Positions 48,861 through 57,126 of a stretch of 64,000 nt of DNA are shown piece after piece; the first letter of the stretch is position 1, and the number at the start of each line of letters is the position of its first letter. Both the position numbers and the translations under genes were made by a program. The DNA comes from Nocardia crassostreae (GTDB lineage Bacteria; Actinomycetota; Actinomycetes; Mycobacteriales; Mycobacteriaceae), in contig NZ_BDCH01000027.1 in NCBI RefSeq assembly GCF_001613405.1, positions 1 to 64,000 of the forward strand, read 5' to 3'. Below the pieces are notes generated by a model. The model was not told the origin of the DNA. It searched no databases and worked only from the letters and a program-made list of their open reading frames with translations.

Positions 48861-49669
48861 GTGCGCCCGCCGTCACGGCGGACCGGGATCTGTTCGCGGA
48901 TGTCGGGCACGCCAAACCCTCCAGCTTCGCGCAGTGGCGGGCGCTGACCGGACGCATCGTCTGGGTCATGGCCACCAAGGGTGAGCTCATTGTCGCGGTC
49001 ATCACGCCGCTGGTGTTCACCCTCGGGTTCTATCTGCCGCTCAAATACGTCATGCAGTTCCGCGGTATCGACTACGCGCAGTTCGTCATGCCGATCATCG
49101 TGCTGCAGACCATGTCCTTCACCATGATGTCGAATGCGCAGCTGGCGGCGTTCGAGGCCATGACCGGACTGAATACGCGCATGCAGACCATGCCCATCGG
49201 GAAACTGGTGCCGCTGCTGTCGCGGGTGAGCGCCGGGCTGGTGCGGTCGGTGGTCTCGCTCATCGCGGCCATCGGCTGGGGACACATGATCGGCTTCAGA
49301 TTCGAGGCGGGCTGGGGGCAGGCGTTCCTGTTCTGCGGGTTCTCCCTCGCCGTCGGCACGGTGCTGGCGCTGGGCGCGGATGCGCTCGGCTCGCTGACCA
49401 AGAGTCCCGAATCCCTGAGTCAGGCTTTGACATTGCCGACGCTGATATTCGGCATGCTGTCGTGCGGGTTCGTGCCGGAATCCGGATTCCCGATGTGGAT
49501 TCGGCCGTTCGTGCGCAATCAGCCGATTTCGCAATTCTCCTTCGCGCTGCGGGATATGGCGGCGGGCGGGGTGACCTGGCAGGTGCTGTGGGTGCCCCTG
49601 GTGTGGTTGGTCGGGCTCGCGGTCGTCTTCGCGCCGCTGGCGGTATGGGCGGGTGTGAGGCGGTCATGA
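48857..49669 (+). CDS. ABC-2 type permease, DrrB-like
   Basis: First membrane subunit of the exporter, 270 aa. ATG 48857 overlaps the ATPase stop and the 3' end overlaps the next permease (ATGA at 49666), so the three proteins are translationally coupled. About six hydrophobic segments are visible, for example LIVAVITPLVFTLGFYLPL, VMPIIVLQTMSF and LSQALTLPTLIFGMLSCGFVP, the last being the conserved ABC-2 stretch before the final helices. The substrate is unknown. It would pair with the second permease to form the transmembrane channel driven by the upstream ATPase. Confidence 0.9.
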   Translation: MSAPAVTADRDLFADVGHAKPSSFAQWRALTGRIVWVMATKGELIVAVITPLVFTLGFYLPLKYVMQFRGIDYAQFVMPIIVLQTMSFTMMSNAQLAAFEAMTGLNTRMQTMPIGKLVPLLSRVSAGLVRSVVSLIAAIGWGHMIGFRFEAGWGQAFLFCGFSLAVGTVLALGADALGSLTKSPESLSQALTLPTLIFGMLSCGFVPESGFPMWIRPFVRNQPISQFSFALRDMAAGGVTWQVLWVPLVWLVGLAVVFAPLAVWAGVRRS

Positions 49670-50523
49670 GTTCTGTCATCGAGACACCGGCCCAGGATTC
49701 CTGGGCGGGGCATCAGCCGCTGCCGCAGGTGAAGCCGCGGTCGGAGAAAGCGCTGTCGATCTGGCTGGAGCAGAGCCTCATCCAGTGCAAGCGACTGCTC
49801 ATCGGGTGGGCGCGCGATCCTGCGACCACCATTCAGACGCTCGCCTATCCGGCGGCCACGCTGCTCATGTTCCGTGTGGTGCTGGGCGATTCGATCACCA
49901 CGGCCACCGGAATGCCCAGCATCTACGGCACCACGCCGATGGTCATGCTGGTGGCGGCCATGTCCGGCGCGGTGGTGAGCGCGCTCGGCTTCAAGACCGA
50001 GAAGGCGACGGGGCTGCTCGGGCGGTTCTGGACCATGCCCGTGCACCGCGCGGCCGGGCTCACCGGGCGGCTCATGGCCGAGGCGGTGCGCATTCTGATC
50101 ACCTCGTTGTTCGTGCTCGCCGTCGGCGTCTGCCTGGGCTTCAAATTCTGGTACGGGCCGCTCGCTTCCATTGCCATGCTCGGTATTCCGATCCTGTTCG
50201 GCATCGGGTTCGCGGTCATGGCGACGGCGCTGGCGACATTCTCCGAGGGCGTGATGCTGGTGAGCATCATCAGCATCATCAATACGCTGCTGATGTTCTT
50301 CAACTCCGGATTCGTGCCGGTGTTCGCGTATCCGGTGTGGTTGCAGTCGACGGTGGAGAACCAGCCCATGAGTACCGCCATCGATGCCATGCGCGGGCTG
50401 GCCTACGACGGGCCGATCGCGACGCCGCTGTTGAAGACGGTGGCGTGGACGGTCGGGATGATCGTGATTTTCGCGTACCCGGCGATTCGCGGATACCGGA
50501 AGGCGGCCGAGACCGGGGCCTAA
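49666..50523 (+). CDS. ABC-2 type permease, DrrC-like
   Basis: Second membrane subunit, 285 aa from ATG 49666, whose start overlaps the stop of the previous permease. A longer open frame back to 49462 exists but lies inside the upstream gene. A cytoplasmic N-terminal stretch is followed by six hydrophobic segments (YPAATLLMFRVVLG, TTPMVMLVAAMSGAVVSA, ILITSLFVLAVGVCLG, LASIAMLGIPILFGIGF, SIISIINTLLMFFNSGFVP, VAWTVGMIVIFAYPAI). NSGFVPVFAYPVWLQ is a typical ABC-2 motif region. With the ATPase and first permease it completes a DrrABC-type exporter. Confidence 0.9.
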   Translation: MSSVIETPAQDSWAGHQPLPQVKPRSEKALSIWLEQSLIQCKRLLIGWARDPATTIQTLAYPAATLLMFRVVLGDSITTATGMPSIYGTTPMVMLVAAMSGAVVSALGFKTEKATGLLGRFWTMPVHRAAGLTGRLMAEAVRILITSLFVLAVGVCLGFKFWYGPLASIAMLGIPILFGIGFAVMATALATFSEGVMLVSIISIINTLLMFFNSGFVPVFAYPVWLQSTVENQPMSTAIDAMRGLAYDGPIATPLLKTVAWTVGMIVIFAYPAIRGYRKAAETGA

Positions 50524-50589
50524 CCCCGCACCATCTGCGAGCTATGGGCTATTTGCGGTGTCGCAGAATGGGTATGGCGCGCGTCACGA

Positions 50590-50595
50590 TAGGGT
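50590..50595 (+). promoter_or_regulatory. Leaderless -10 box for the SDR gene
   Basis: TAGGGT fits TANNNT and ends six bases before ATG 50602, so transcription probably begins at the start codon. No convincing ribosome binding site is present, consistent with a leaderless mRNA. Confidence 0.45.
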
Positions 50596-50601
50596 AGGCG
50601 C

Positions 50602-51627
50602 ATGGCTTACCTGGTTACCGGGGCAATTGGGTTCATCGGTCGGTTTCTGGTCCCCGAACTTCTGAAGCGTGACGGCGATATCCATGTCCTGGTCCGGCCG
50701 GGCGAGGATTCGGTACTGCGCTTCAACCGCTGCATGCGGGCGTGGGACGCACCCGGACGGGTGCGCCCCGTTCGCGGCGATCTCAGCGCACCCGGACTCG
50801 GGGTCGACCCGGCCTGGATCGAGCCGCAGCGGGGGTCGATCGACCACATCGTCCATTTGGCGGCGGGCTACGACTCGGTGCCGCCCGGCGGCGGGACCCG
50901 GCGGGTCACCGAACTCGCCGCCGCGCTGGAAGCGGGCCAACTGCACCACGTTTCGACGGCGCAGGTCGCCGGGAACTTCGAGGGCGCGTTCACCGAGAAC
51001 ATGTTCGATGTCGGGCAGCTGCTGCCGACCTCCTACCAGCGCGCCATGCTGAAGGCCGAACAGGTCGTGCGGGAATCCGGCGTGCCCTGGCGGATCTACC
51101 GGCCGTCCATCGTCATCGGGCACTCCCGCACCGGTGAGATCGACCGCATCGACGGGCCCTACTACTTCTTCCGGCTGCTGCGCATGGCCGCCCAGCTGCC
51201 GCGCATCCTGCCCGTCGTCGCGCCGAAGCTGGGCGAAACCAATATCGTCCCCGTGGATTTCGTGGCGCGGGCGCTGGATCACATCGCTCATCAGCCCGAT
51301 GCCGACCAGACCACCTATCACCTGGTCGATCCGCGGCGTCAGACCGTCGCCGAGGTCTTCAACCTGTTCGCCGACGAGGCGGGGGCGCCGCATCTGGTCG
51401 AGGTCATGCCCAAGCAGACCCTCGATATGACACTGCGCGTGCCCGGTATGGGCTGGGCGCTGCGACAGGTGGGGCTGCCGATGGATGTTATCGAGCACAG
51501 CGAGTTCACCTGCCGCTTCGACTCCCGCCATACCGGTGCGGTGCTGGCGGGCAGCGATATCAAGGTGCCGCCGCTGGCCGGGTACGCGCCCGTCATCTGG
51601 AAGTACTGGATCGAGAACTGGGTGTAG
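50602..51627 (+). CDS. Extended SDR / acyl-reductase-like NAD(P)-binding protein
   Basis: A 341-aa extended short-chain dehydrogenase of the type found in fatty acyl-CoA reductases and mycobacterial SDRs. The cofactor loop is GAIGFIG (residues 7-13), then HIVHLAAGYD, HVSTAQVAG and RIYRPSIVIGHS. At the catalytic tetrad the family has YxxxK, but here Tyr145 is followed four residues later by Met149 (SYQRAM), so the usual lysine is missing unless Lys151 substitutes. It may bind substrate without standard reduction, or use a shifted lysine. It has its own leaderless promoter after the exporter operon and is convergent with the lycopene cyclase gene (four-base gap). Confidence 0.85.
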   Translation: MAYLVTGAIGFIGRFLVPELLKRDGDIHVLVRPGEDSVLRFNRCMRAWDAPGRVRPVRGDLSAPGLGVDPAWIEPQRGSIDHIVHLAAGYDSVPPGGGTRRVTELAAALEAGQLHHVSTAQVAGNFEGAFTENMFDVGQLLPTSYQRAMLKAEQVVRESGVPWRIYRPSIVIGHSRTGEIDRIDGPYYFFRLLRMAAQLPRILPVVAPKLGETNIVPVDFVARALDHIAHQPDADQTTYHLVDPRRQTVAEVFNLFADEAGAPHLVEVMPKQTLDMTLRVPGMGWALRQVGLPMDVIEHSEFTCRFDSRHTGAVLAGSDIKVPPLAGYAPVIWKYWIENWV

Positions 51628-51631
51628 TCGC

Positions 51632-52855
51632 TCAGGGGGCGGGGGAGTCCTCGTGATCGGGGACCTCCCGGCGGCTGCCCGGCTCCGGACGCCCGAAATC
51701 CCAATCCACCCAGCGATTCCGGTTGGTCCACCCCACCAGGTCGTACCGCCACCGGAACGGCCAGGTCGTCGCGACCGTCATGAACAGCGCCGAGCCCAGC
51801 GCGGTGTAATCGTCGTGTGCCGACAGCAGCGCCCGCTGCTGTCGCGGCGGCCGGGTGAAGAACGCGTCGAACATAGCGATCGACTGATCGGTCGTGAGCC
51901 GCCCCAGCCCGTACACCCCGCGCATGCGCATCCAGTAGACCAGCCGCGCCTGCCAGGGCCACATGGCCGCGATCGGATCCGCGCCCGCGCGGAGCGCGCC
52001 GATCGCGATATCGGCCAGCGACAGTGAATCCGCCACACAGTATCCGGTGATCGGATGCATCATCCCGCCCCGCGAACCGTACGGAATCACCTGCCCGAGA
52101 CCGGCTTTCGGCGGCATATCGTCGAGCGGATAGTGCGCCGCCTCGGTAGGCTCGTCACCCTTCAGTCGAATCCCATGCGCCGCAAGCCGATTCAATGTCC
52201 GTCTGCGCAGCTCGTGCTGCGGCATCCCGCCCCGCAGCCCCAGGCTCGTCTCCTCGAAAATGACCGTCCCGTCCCCGAGCGGCACCGCGTAGAGAAACGA
52301 CGGCGGCTCATCCGGCCCCGCCCCGTTCTCCGCCCGCCAATCCAGCATGAGCCCCTCGCCCGGCGTCACCATGGGCGCGGCAATATCCTCATCCACGAAA
52401 ATCCCATGCGCACTGGCACTCCGCCGCTTCCCCGGCGAAGCCTGCCCCCGTGTATCGAACACCGCCGCAGCCCGGACCTCGGTCCCATCGGCCAGTTCCA
52501 CCCGATGCGCCTCGACCGTGCGCGCCCGCCCCGCGATCACCGTGGCGTCATCCAATGGCAGCGCATCCCGCAGTCCTTGCTTCGACAGCACACAATAGGG
52601 CCGCGGAATCCGATGCTCCTGCTTGGTCCACACCGCGGGCCGCTCGATCCGGCTGGCGATCGCACTGTGCGGCAACCACTCCGGCAGCTCGTCCACCCAG
52701 CACGAATAGGTCGGTCCCCACGGCCGCTCGGGCCGGGGATCCACCGCCACCACCCGCAATCCGGCCACCATCGCCCGATGTGCCAGGGCTCGCCCCGTCG
52801 GTCCGAGCCCCACCACACACACGTCGGCAGCGCTGCCAACCTCCCGGCCACTCAT
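51632..52855 (-). CDS. FAD-dependent lycopene cyclase family protein
   Basis: Flavoprotein of the lycopene beta-cyclase (CrtY/CrtL) family, which close the ends of lycopene to give cyclic carotenoids. From ATG (complement 52853-52855) it has 407 aa. The N-terminal dinucleotide fold is VCVVGLGPTGRALAHRA, then VVAVDPRP, WGPTYSCWVDELP and VFDTRG, with PLGDGTVIFEETSL in the middle and YGSRGGMMHPITGYCVADSL near the FAD-binding C-terminal part. A longer frame upstream exists but overlaps the divergent operon and is not conserved-looking. No other carotenoid genes (crtE, crtB, crtI) are in the window, so it is an isolated cyclase here. Confidence 0.85.
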   Translation of the reverse strand: MSGREVGSAADVCVVGLGPTGRALAHRAMVAGLRVVAVDPRPERPWGPTYSCWVDELPEWLPHSAIASRIERPAVWTKQEHRIPRPYCVLSKQGLRDALPLDDATVIAGRARTVEAHRVELADGTEVRAAAVFDTRGQASPGKRRSASAHGIFVDEDIAAPMVTPGEGLMLDWRAENGAGPDEPPSFLYAVPLGDGTVIFEETSLGLRGGMPQHELRRRTLNRLAAHGIRLKGDEPTEAAHYPLDDMPPKAGLGQVIPYGSRGGMMHPITGYCVADSLSLADIAIGALRAGADPIAAMWPWQARLVYWMRMRGVYGLGRLTTDQSIAMFDAFFTRPPRQQRALLSAHDDYTALGSALFMTVATTWPFRWRYDLVGWTNRNRWVDWDFGRPEPGSRREVPDHEDSPAP

Positions 52856-52973
52856 ACCCGCATTCAAACAGCCGGTTTTCCTCCCCGCCAGCCCCCACCC
52901 CGTCTCACCGGTCGTGATCCATACGCTCCTGCTATCGTGCAAACTTCGAGCAATCATCCGATTCGGGGGCCCG

Positions 52974-53312
52974 ATGCGGAACGACAGCGATCCACTGGAA
53001 CGCCGAACAACCCAACTCGCCGAGGCGCTGACCACCGCCCGTTCGCGCTCCCAATCCCGCAGCGGCCTGCTGTGGGTCGAGGCCTGCGCCGACGGCGACC
53101 TCACCATTCGCATCGACGACCACGCCCTCTCCCTCGGCGGCGACGAACTGAGCCGCCAACTCACCGCCCTCGCGGCACGGGCTCTCGCCGACGCCCGAGA
53201 ACAGGCCCGCACCGCCCTGACCGAATTCCGCGCCGACCCGCACTTCGACGCCACGGTCGGCGCGATCCGCGACGCCATGAACAACCCCCTACCCCAGCAA
53301 TCGGCTGGCTGA
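52974..53312 (+). CDS. YbaB/EbfC-like small DNA-binding protein
   Basis: A 112-aa protein (start ATG 52974, the first in-frame ATG preceding MRNDSDPLERR; the frame is open further back to 52914 but that part looks non-coding). The layout, an N-terminal helix, a short beta strand region (LLWVEACADGDLTIRIDDHALSLGGDELSRQL) and a long C-terminal helix, resembles the YbaB/EbfC family. In mycobacteria and nocardiae such proteins often head type VII-secretion accessory operons. It is first in a five-gene coupled operon (next start five bases downstream). DNA binding is inferred from the family only. Confidence 0.65.
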   Translation: MRNDSDPLERRTTQLAEALTTARSRSQSRSGLLWVEACADGDLTIRIDDHALSLGGDELSRQLTALAARALADAREQARTALTEFRADPHFDATVGAIRDAMNNPLPQQSAG

Positions 53313-53316
53313 ACCC

Positions 53317-53658
53317 ATGGGCAGCCGACTAGCCGAATCCCTGAGCATCGACCAGGCCGACGCTCTAGCCCTCGCCACGTCCATGCGCACCCACGGCACC
53401 GACCTCGCGACCGCCGCCCCCGACGGCAACCCCATCGGCCACGCCACCCCCGCCGTCCAATCCGGCTTCGCGGGCTTCCGTCTCGGCAGCGTCTGCGCCT
53501 CCCGCTTCCGCGACACCGCCGACGCCTTCAAGTCCGTAGGCCAAGCCCTGGAGAAAATCGGCAACAACACCGTCCTCTGCGTGGACGCCTTCCACCACAC
53601 CGACCACGCCGTCCGCCTCGACATCGTCTCGGCAACAACCCATCTCCCCAAGCCATGA
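53317..53658 (+). CDS. EspC/WXG100-like type VII secretion target
   Basis: A 113-aa helical protein resembling the small type VII secretion-associated proteins (EspC/DUF2580 style): an N-terminal Ala-rich helix, a central Gly/Phe turn (GFAGFRLGS) and a second helix (RFRDTADAFKSVGQALEKIGNN). No WXG triplet is present, as in many EspC-like members. It overlaps the next gene by four bases (ATGA at 53655), so the two are translated together and may be secreted as a pair. Function is inferred from context and form. Confidence 0.6.
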   Translation: MGSRLAESLSIDQADALALATSMRTHGTDLATAAPDGNPIGHATPAVQSGFAGFRLGSVCASRFRDTADAFKSVGQALEKIGNNTVLCVDAFHHTDHAVRLDIVSATTHLPKP

Positions 53659-55361
53659 CCGCCCCCGCGACGAAGTCCCAGGCGTACAACATCCAGCCGG
53701 ACTCCCTCACCCCCCAAATCAAGGAGTGGACAACCCTCCGCGACTCCCTCCAACTCGCCCTGGACCAAGCCGCCCGCGACTACGAAGCCTCCACCACCTA
53801 CTGGATCGGCGCAGCAGGCGACCGCGCCCGCACCGCCACCACCGAAACCGTCACAACCTCCCGCAAGGCGGTCGACGCCCTCACCACCGCCGTCACCGCG
53901 GCCACCACCGGCCAATCCAAAATCGCCACCGCCAAACAGGTCACCACCGCCGCCATAGACCTGACCGAACAACAAAAGTTCAAGGTCGCCGAAGACGGCA
54001 CCGTCACCGCCCCCGACGCCCGCCTCTCCCTCCCCGCCGACGCCACCCCCGCCGAAATCACCACGGCCCAAGCCGCTCTCGACGACCGAGCCAAGAACTT
54101 CCACGAAACCCCGATCAAACGAGCCCTCGCCGGTCTCGGACAAATAATCGAAAACACCACCGCCTCCATAGACGCCGCCTTCCAACCCCTCGGCGACGTG
54201 AAGACCCTCCCGGCAGGCCTCCCCGTCAAACTCGGCGAACGCAGCCGCCAAGTCCAAGACATCCTCGACGGCAAATCACAGCTCCCCACCGACCCGAAGG
54301 AATTCCACGACTACTGGACAACCCTCTCCGACGAAGACAAGAACGCCCTCTGGCTCCACGACCAATACCTGGGTACCAGCAAGGAGGCCGACTCCTGGCT
54401 GGCGACGCGACCCGGCTTCGGCGAATGGAAAGCCCGCCTGGACGCCGCGGAATTCCGCGTCGGCACACACGACGATCTGAGCAAAATCAAGGAAGTCATC
54501 AGCGATCCGAAGCATACCGGCCGATTGCTACTGCACTTGGACAGCGTGACAGGGGATCGAGTGCACACGGTTGTCGCGGACGGCAACCCCGACAAGGCCA
54601 GCCACATCACCACTTATGTCCCCGGCACCGGATCCGAACCATCGAAAATGGGGGCGGATATGGGGCGCTTGGACGCCATGAGCCGTCAGGCGCGCTGGGC
54701 GGGAGCGGAGAATCCGGTATCCATCGCATGGTTCGGGTATGACGCGCCGCAGACCGTCCTGTACGACGCGACACAGCGTGATTTCGCCGATGCCGCGGCT
54801 CCCGCGCTGGACAGATTTCAGGAAGGTCTACGCGTCACCCACGAGGGAGATCCTTCTCGGAACACCGTTCTCGGCCACAGCTACGGCACCACCGTCGTCG
54901 GCGATGCCGCCTCGCACGGGAGAACGCTGAATGCGGACGCGGTCGTCCTGGTCGCCAGTCCTGGAACCACCGTCGACCATGCCGCGGACTTCAGCCTGAC
55001 CGGCGTTCCGGATGGTCAGGAGTATCAGCACGTTTTCGCGACGAAGGCGGCGAACGACCCGGTTCCGTTGTATCCGCATATCGCCGGGCTCGGCTACAGC
55101 GATGATTACGGTCCCGATCCGACCGAGGCGGACTTCGGGGCTCAGGTCTTCACATCCGACCCCGGCACCGCCAGTCCGGTGTTGCCGGTGGCCGCGGAGG
55201 TCGTGTCGCAGGTGATCCCGTTGCCCGCCAGATTGCTGGTCGGCGAGGCGACGCCCTACAGCTTCGACGCCCATAGCGAGTACTGGGAGATGGACTCCAG
55301 ATCGCTGAAGAACATGGGCTACATCATCACTGGAACTCTGGCAGAGGTGGACTACGAATGA
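53655..55361 (+). CDS. DUF1023 alpha/beta-hydrolase with WXG-like N terminus
   Basis: A 568-aa protein. Residues 1-200 are helical and Ala/Thr-rich, like the export-targeting part of type VII substrates (YWIGAAGDRART matches a W-containing turn). Residues 290-560 are a DUF1023 alpha/beta-hydrolase with nucleophile motif GHSYGT, WFGYDAPQ and DAHSEYW (probable catalytic His). It is probably exported and acts on an ester or amide in the envelope or on a neighbour cell; the substrate is unknown. It overlaps both neighbours by four bases. Strand composition changes sharply inside the gene near 54480, suggesting a mosaic origin of the two halves. Confidence 0.8.
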   Translation: MTAPATKSQAYNIQPDSLTPQIKEWTTLRDSLQLALDQAARDYEASTTYWIGAAGDRARTATTETVTTSRKAVDALTTAVTAATTGQSKIATAKQVTTAAIDLTEQQKFKVAEDGTVTAPDARLSLPADATPAEITTAQAALDDRAKNFHETPIKRALAGLGQIIENTTASIDAAFQPLGDVKTLPAGLPVKLGERSRQVQDILDGKSQLPTDPKEFHDYWTTLSDEDKNALWLHDQYLGTSKEADSWLATRPGFGEWKARLDAAEFRVGTHDDLSKIKEVISDPKHTGRLLLHLDSVTGDRVHTVVADGNPDKASHITTYVPGTGSEPSKMGADMGRLDAMSRQARWAGAENPVSIAWFGYDAPQTVLYDATQRDFADAAAPALDRFQEGLRVTHEGDPSRNTVLGHSYGTTVVGDAASHGRTLNADAVVLVASPGTTVDHAADFSLTGVPDGQEYQHVFATKAANDPVPLYPHIAGLGYSDDYGPDPTEADFGAQVFTSDPGTASPVLPVAAEVVSQVIPLPARLLVGEATPYSFDAHSEYWEMDSRSLKNMGYIITGTLAEVDYE

Positions 55362-55903
55362 TCGGTGTGCGATTGGCTGTTCTCGGCGCTGTCGTATTGA
55401 TCGCGGCGGGGTGCACCTCGAACGAAGGAGCCAAGGTGGACGAATCGTTGACCGGTCGGCGGGCGCAGCAGCGAATCTACGAGCTCATGACCGAGACTCT
55501 GCGAGGACTGCCGCCCGGCGCCGTGTTGTCCAAGACGCCGGACAGCCCGCTACTGGGCAAGGACACCAATCTCTACCCGATCGCGGTGCCTTGCTGGAGC
55601 GGAAATTCGCAGTCGGAAGGTCCGCACTATCTGAGCATCGGCTACTGGATCACCGGCCTCCCGCAGGGCGCTGCCGCTGAATACTTCGACAAGATCTCGA
55701 AGATCTGGCAGGACCGAGGCTGGCGCGAAACGGATTCGAGCCGACTGGTGTTCGTCGCGGAAACCGAAGACGGCTACGGGCTGCACCTCCAGAACGCCGA
55801 TAAGGGTGACGGATCCCTGAGCCTCACCGGCACCTCGCCCTGCATCCCCCAATCGGCCCTTGAACCCCTCGACCCCGACCCAACCGAGATCAACGCGCTG
55901 TGA
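55358..55903 (+). CDS. Small lipoprotein
   Basis: A 181-aa exported lipoprotein: signal segment MIGVRLAVLGAVVLIAAGC with lipobox IAAGC (Cys19), then a small globular domain with Trp/Gly-rich strands (YLSIGYWITGLPQG, KIWQDRGWRETDSSRLVFVAETEDGYGLHLQ) and a Cys near the end (SPCIPQS). I do not recognise the domain by name; similar lipoproteins are common in mycobacterial and nocardial DUF1023 operons. It overlaps the hydrolase stop (ATGA) and the next gene (GTGA). An envelope partner or immunity role toward the hydrolase is conceivable from context alone. Confidence 0.75.
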   Translation: MIGVRLAVLGAVVLIAAGCTSNEGAKVDESLTGRRAQQRIYELMTETLRGLPPGAVLSKTPDSPLLGKDTNLYPIAVPCWSGNSQSEGPHYLSIGYWITGLPQGAAAEYFDKISKIWQDRGWRETDSSRLVFVAETEDGYGLHLQNADKGDGSLSLTGTSPCIPQSALEPLDPDPTEINAL

Positions 55904-56262
55904 GCGACTGGTCGGACTGGGATTCGTTTCCCGCGAACTCCAATTCTGTTGTGCGGGACGCGAAGCGGGACTGGTGGATGCCGCCCGCCATCTCGACGGC
56001 GCTGATGGCGGTGGTCTTCCTCGTGGCCTTCGTGATGTGGGTGTGGCATTCCGCCGCCGTGGATATGTGCCCCGGCGAGGACCGGTGCCCGGAGGCGGAA
56101 GCTCGCGTCGACACCGCAGGCGATCTGCTGTTCGCAGCTCTGCTGGTGACGGTCTTCCAGTGGACCGTCGCCTACGTCTCGCCGCGGTGGCTGCGAATCA
56201 TCCTGGCGCTGACCCCGTTCGTTCTCGGAGTAGCCGCGATCACGGTCCTGCTGACCGCATAG
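55900..56262 (+). CDS. Small membrane protein
   Basis: A 120-aa protein with a cytoplasmic start (MSDWSDWDSFPANSN) and three hydrophobic segments: PPAISTALMAVVFLVAFVMW, LLFAALLVTVFQWTVAYV and ILALTPFVLGVAAITVLLT. A short acidic Cys-bearing loop (CPGEDRCPEAE) lies between the first two, with two cysteines that could form a disulphide outside. GTG 55900 overlaps the lipoprotein stop (GTGA), so it closes the operon. The family is unknown to me. It is tail-to-tail with the DUF4442 gene. Confidence 0.75.
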   Translation: MSDWSDWDSFPANSNSVVRDAKRDWWMPPAISTALMAVVFLVAFVMWVWHSAAVDMCPGEDRCPEAEARVDTAGDLLFAALLVTVFQWTVAYVSPRWLRIILALTPFVLGVAAITVLLTA

Positions 56263-56284
56263 CCGATCGCGTTGCAGCCGAGCG

Positions 56285-56761
56285 CTACTTCGGCGTGACC
56301 CAGGTGGTGATGTCGGCGTGCACGACTTCGAGGCCGGACTTGTCGTAGATGGAGACGGGGACGATGAGGTCCTGGCCTTCGGTGATGGTGGCGAAGTCGG
56401 GGACCTCGGGGAGTTTGGCGACGGCGCGGAGGCCGGAGTTGGCCTTGGCCAGGTATTGGACGTTCATGGCCTTGGGGATCCAGCGGTGGGTGCCGGGGAC
56501 GGTGGCTTCGGAGAGCATGCCCATGGCTACCTCGGCGAGGTTGCAGGCGGCGATGGCGTGGAAGGTGCTCAGGTGGTTGTGGATGCCGAACCACTTCGGG
56601 GCGGTCACCTCGCATAGGCCCGGCTCCAGGCGGACGACGGTCGGCAGGACGGTGCCGAAGTAGGGCACCCGCGCGACCATCCCCAGGGAGAACAGGGTGT
56701 GCCCGAGGCGGTTGTCGGGCAGCTTCTTCCAGCCGCGGTAGGTGGCGGTCTCATTCGTCAT
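56285..56761 (-). CDS. DUF4442 hotdog-fold protein (thioesterase-like)
   Basis: A 158-aa protein of the DUF4442 group, hotdog folds related to acyl-CoA thioesterases. Visible features are the N-terminal LGHTLFSLGMVARVPYFGTV and the conserved IHNHLSTFHAIAACNLAEVAMG helix region; the strand VPVSIYDKSGLEVVHADITTWV closes the domain. Substrate and activity are not established for the group. Its start codon follows directly on a strong palindrome that also contains a TAAGAT -10 box seven bases before the ATG, so it is probably leaderless and repressed by a palindrome-binding regulator. Confidence 0.8.
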   Translation of the reverse strand: MTNETATYRGWKKLPDNRLGHTLFSLGMVARVPYFGTVLPTVVRLEPGLCEVTAPKWFGIHNHLSTFHAIAACNLAEVAMGMLSEATVPGTHRWIPKAMNVQYLAKANSGLRAVAKLPEVPDFATITEGQDLIVPVSIYDKSGLEVVHADITTWVTPK

Positions 56762-56762
56762 G

Positions 56763-56794
56763 CCCCGTATCTTACTCGGAAGTAAGATGCGGGG
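56763..56794 (-). promoter_or_regulatory. 14-bp-arm palindromic operator over leaderless promoter
   Basis: The arms CCCCGTATCTTACT and AGTAAGATGCGGGG are separated by CGGA and pair with only one T:G mismatch. The minus-strand copy contains TAAGAT, a TANNNT -10 box ending seven bases before the ATG of the DUF4442 gene. A repressor bound here would block the promoter. A transcript starting upstream would fold the repeat directly before the start codon. Confidence 0.6.
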
Positions 56795-56817
56795 TAGTCA
56801 TGGCTGCCATCGGTTGC

Positions 56818-57126
56818 CTATTGGAGGCTCAGTAGCCGCCGCAGTGCTCGATCGATGCTGTCCATGACGTTCTCATCTGCGGTGAACAGCAGCTCCCGCA
56901 GGTTGTCGGGATTGACGCGGGAGATATTCAGGCACTTTGCGTAGAGGCCGTCTCCGACGGCGACACTGAGTGAGAGGGCAATGTTCTCGCTGATCGGCAT
57001 CACGTCGGTGACGTCGATGCAGACGCACACGCCCTCGGCATCGACCGGATCCGCACTGACGATCAATACGTTTCGGATGCGCCCGAGTGCCTGATACGCG
57101 CGAACTTCACCACGAGCATGACTCAA
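56818..57126 (-). CDS. MazF/PemK-like toxin of a type II TA pair
   Basis: Taking TTG (complement 57124-57126) as start gives 102 aa beginning MSHARGEVRAYQ. This start overlaps the antitoxin stop (TTGA), the usual coupling of toxin-antitoxin pairs. The sequence follows the MazF-type beta-barrel plan: RGEV, IRNVLIVSADPVD, a conserved hydrophobic strand (GVCVCIDVTDVMP), LSLSVAVGDGLYAKCLNISRVN and a C-terminal helix (MDSIDRALRRLLSL). Family members are ribosome-independent mRNA endonucleases; activity here is inferred. A longer frame upstream overlaps the antitoxin and is not needed. Confidence 0.72.
   Translation of the reverse strand: MSHARGEVRAYQALGRIRNVLIVSADPVDAEGVCVCIDVTDVMPISENIALSLSVAVGDGLYAKCLNISRVNPDNLRELLFTADENVMDSIDRALRRLLSLQ

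Noticed and set aside
52914..52973. Longer start for the YbaB-like protein
   Set aside because: The extra residues are hydrophobic and unlike the family; ATG 52974 fits the expected length.
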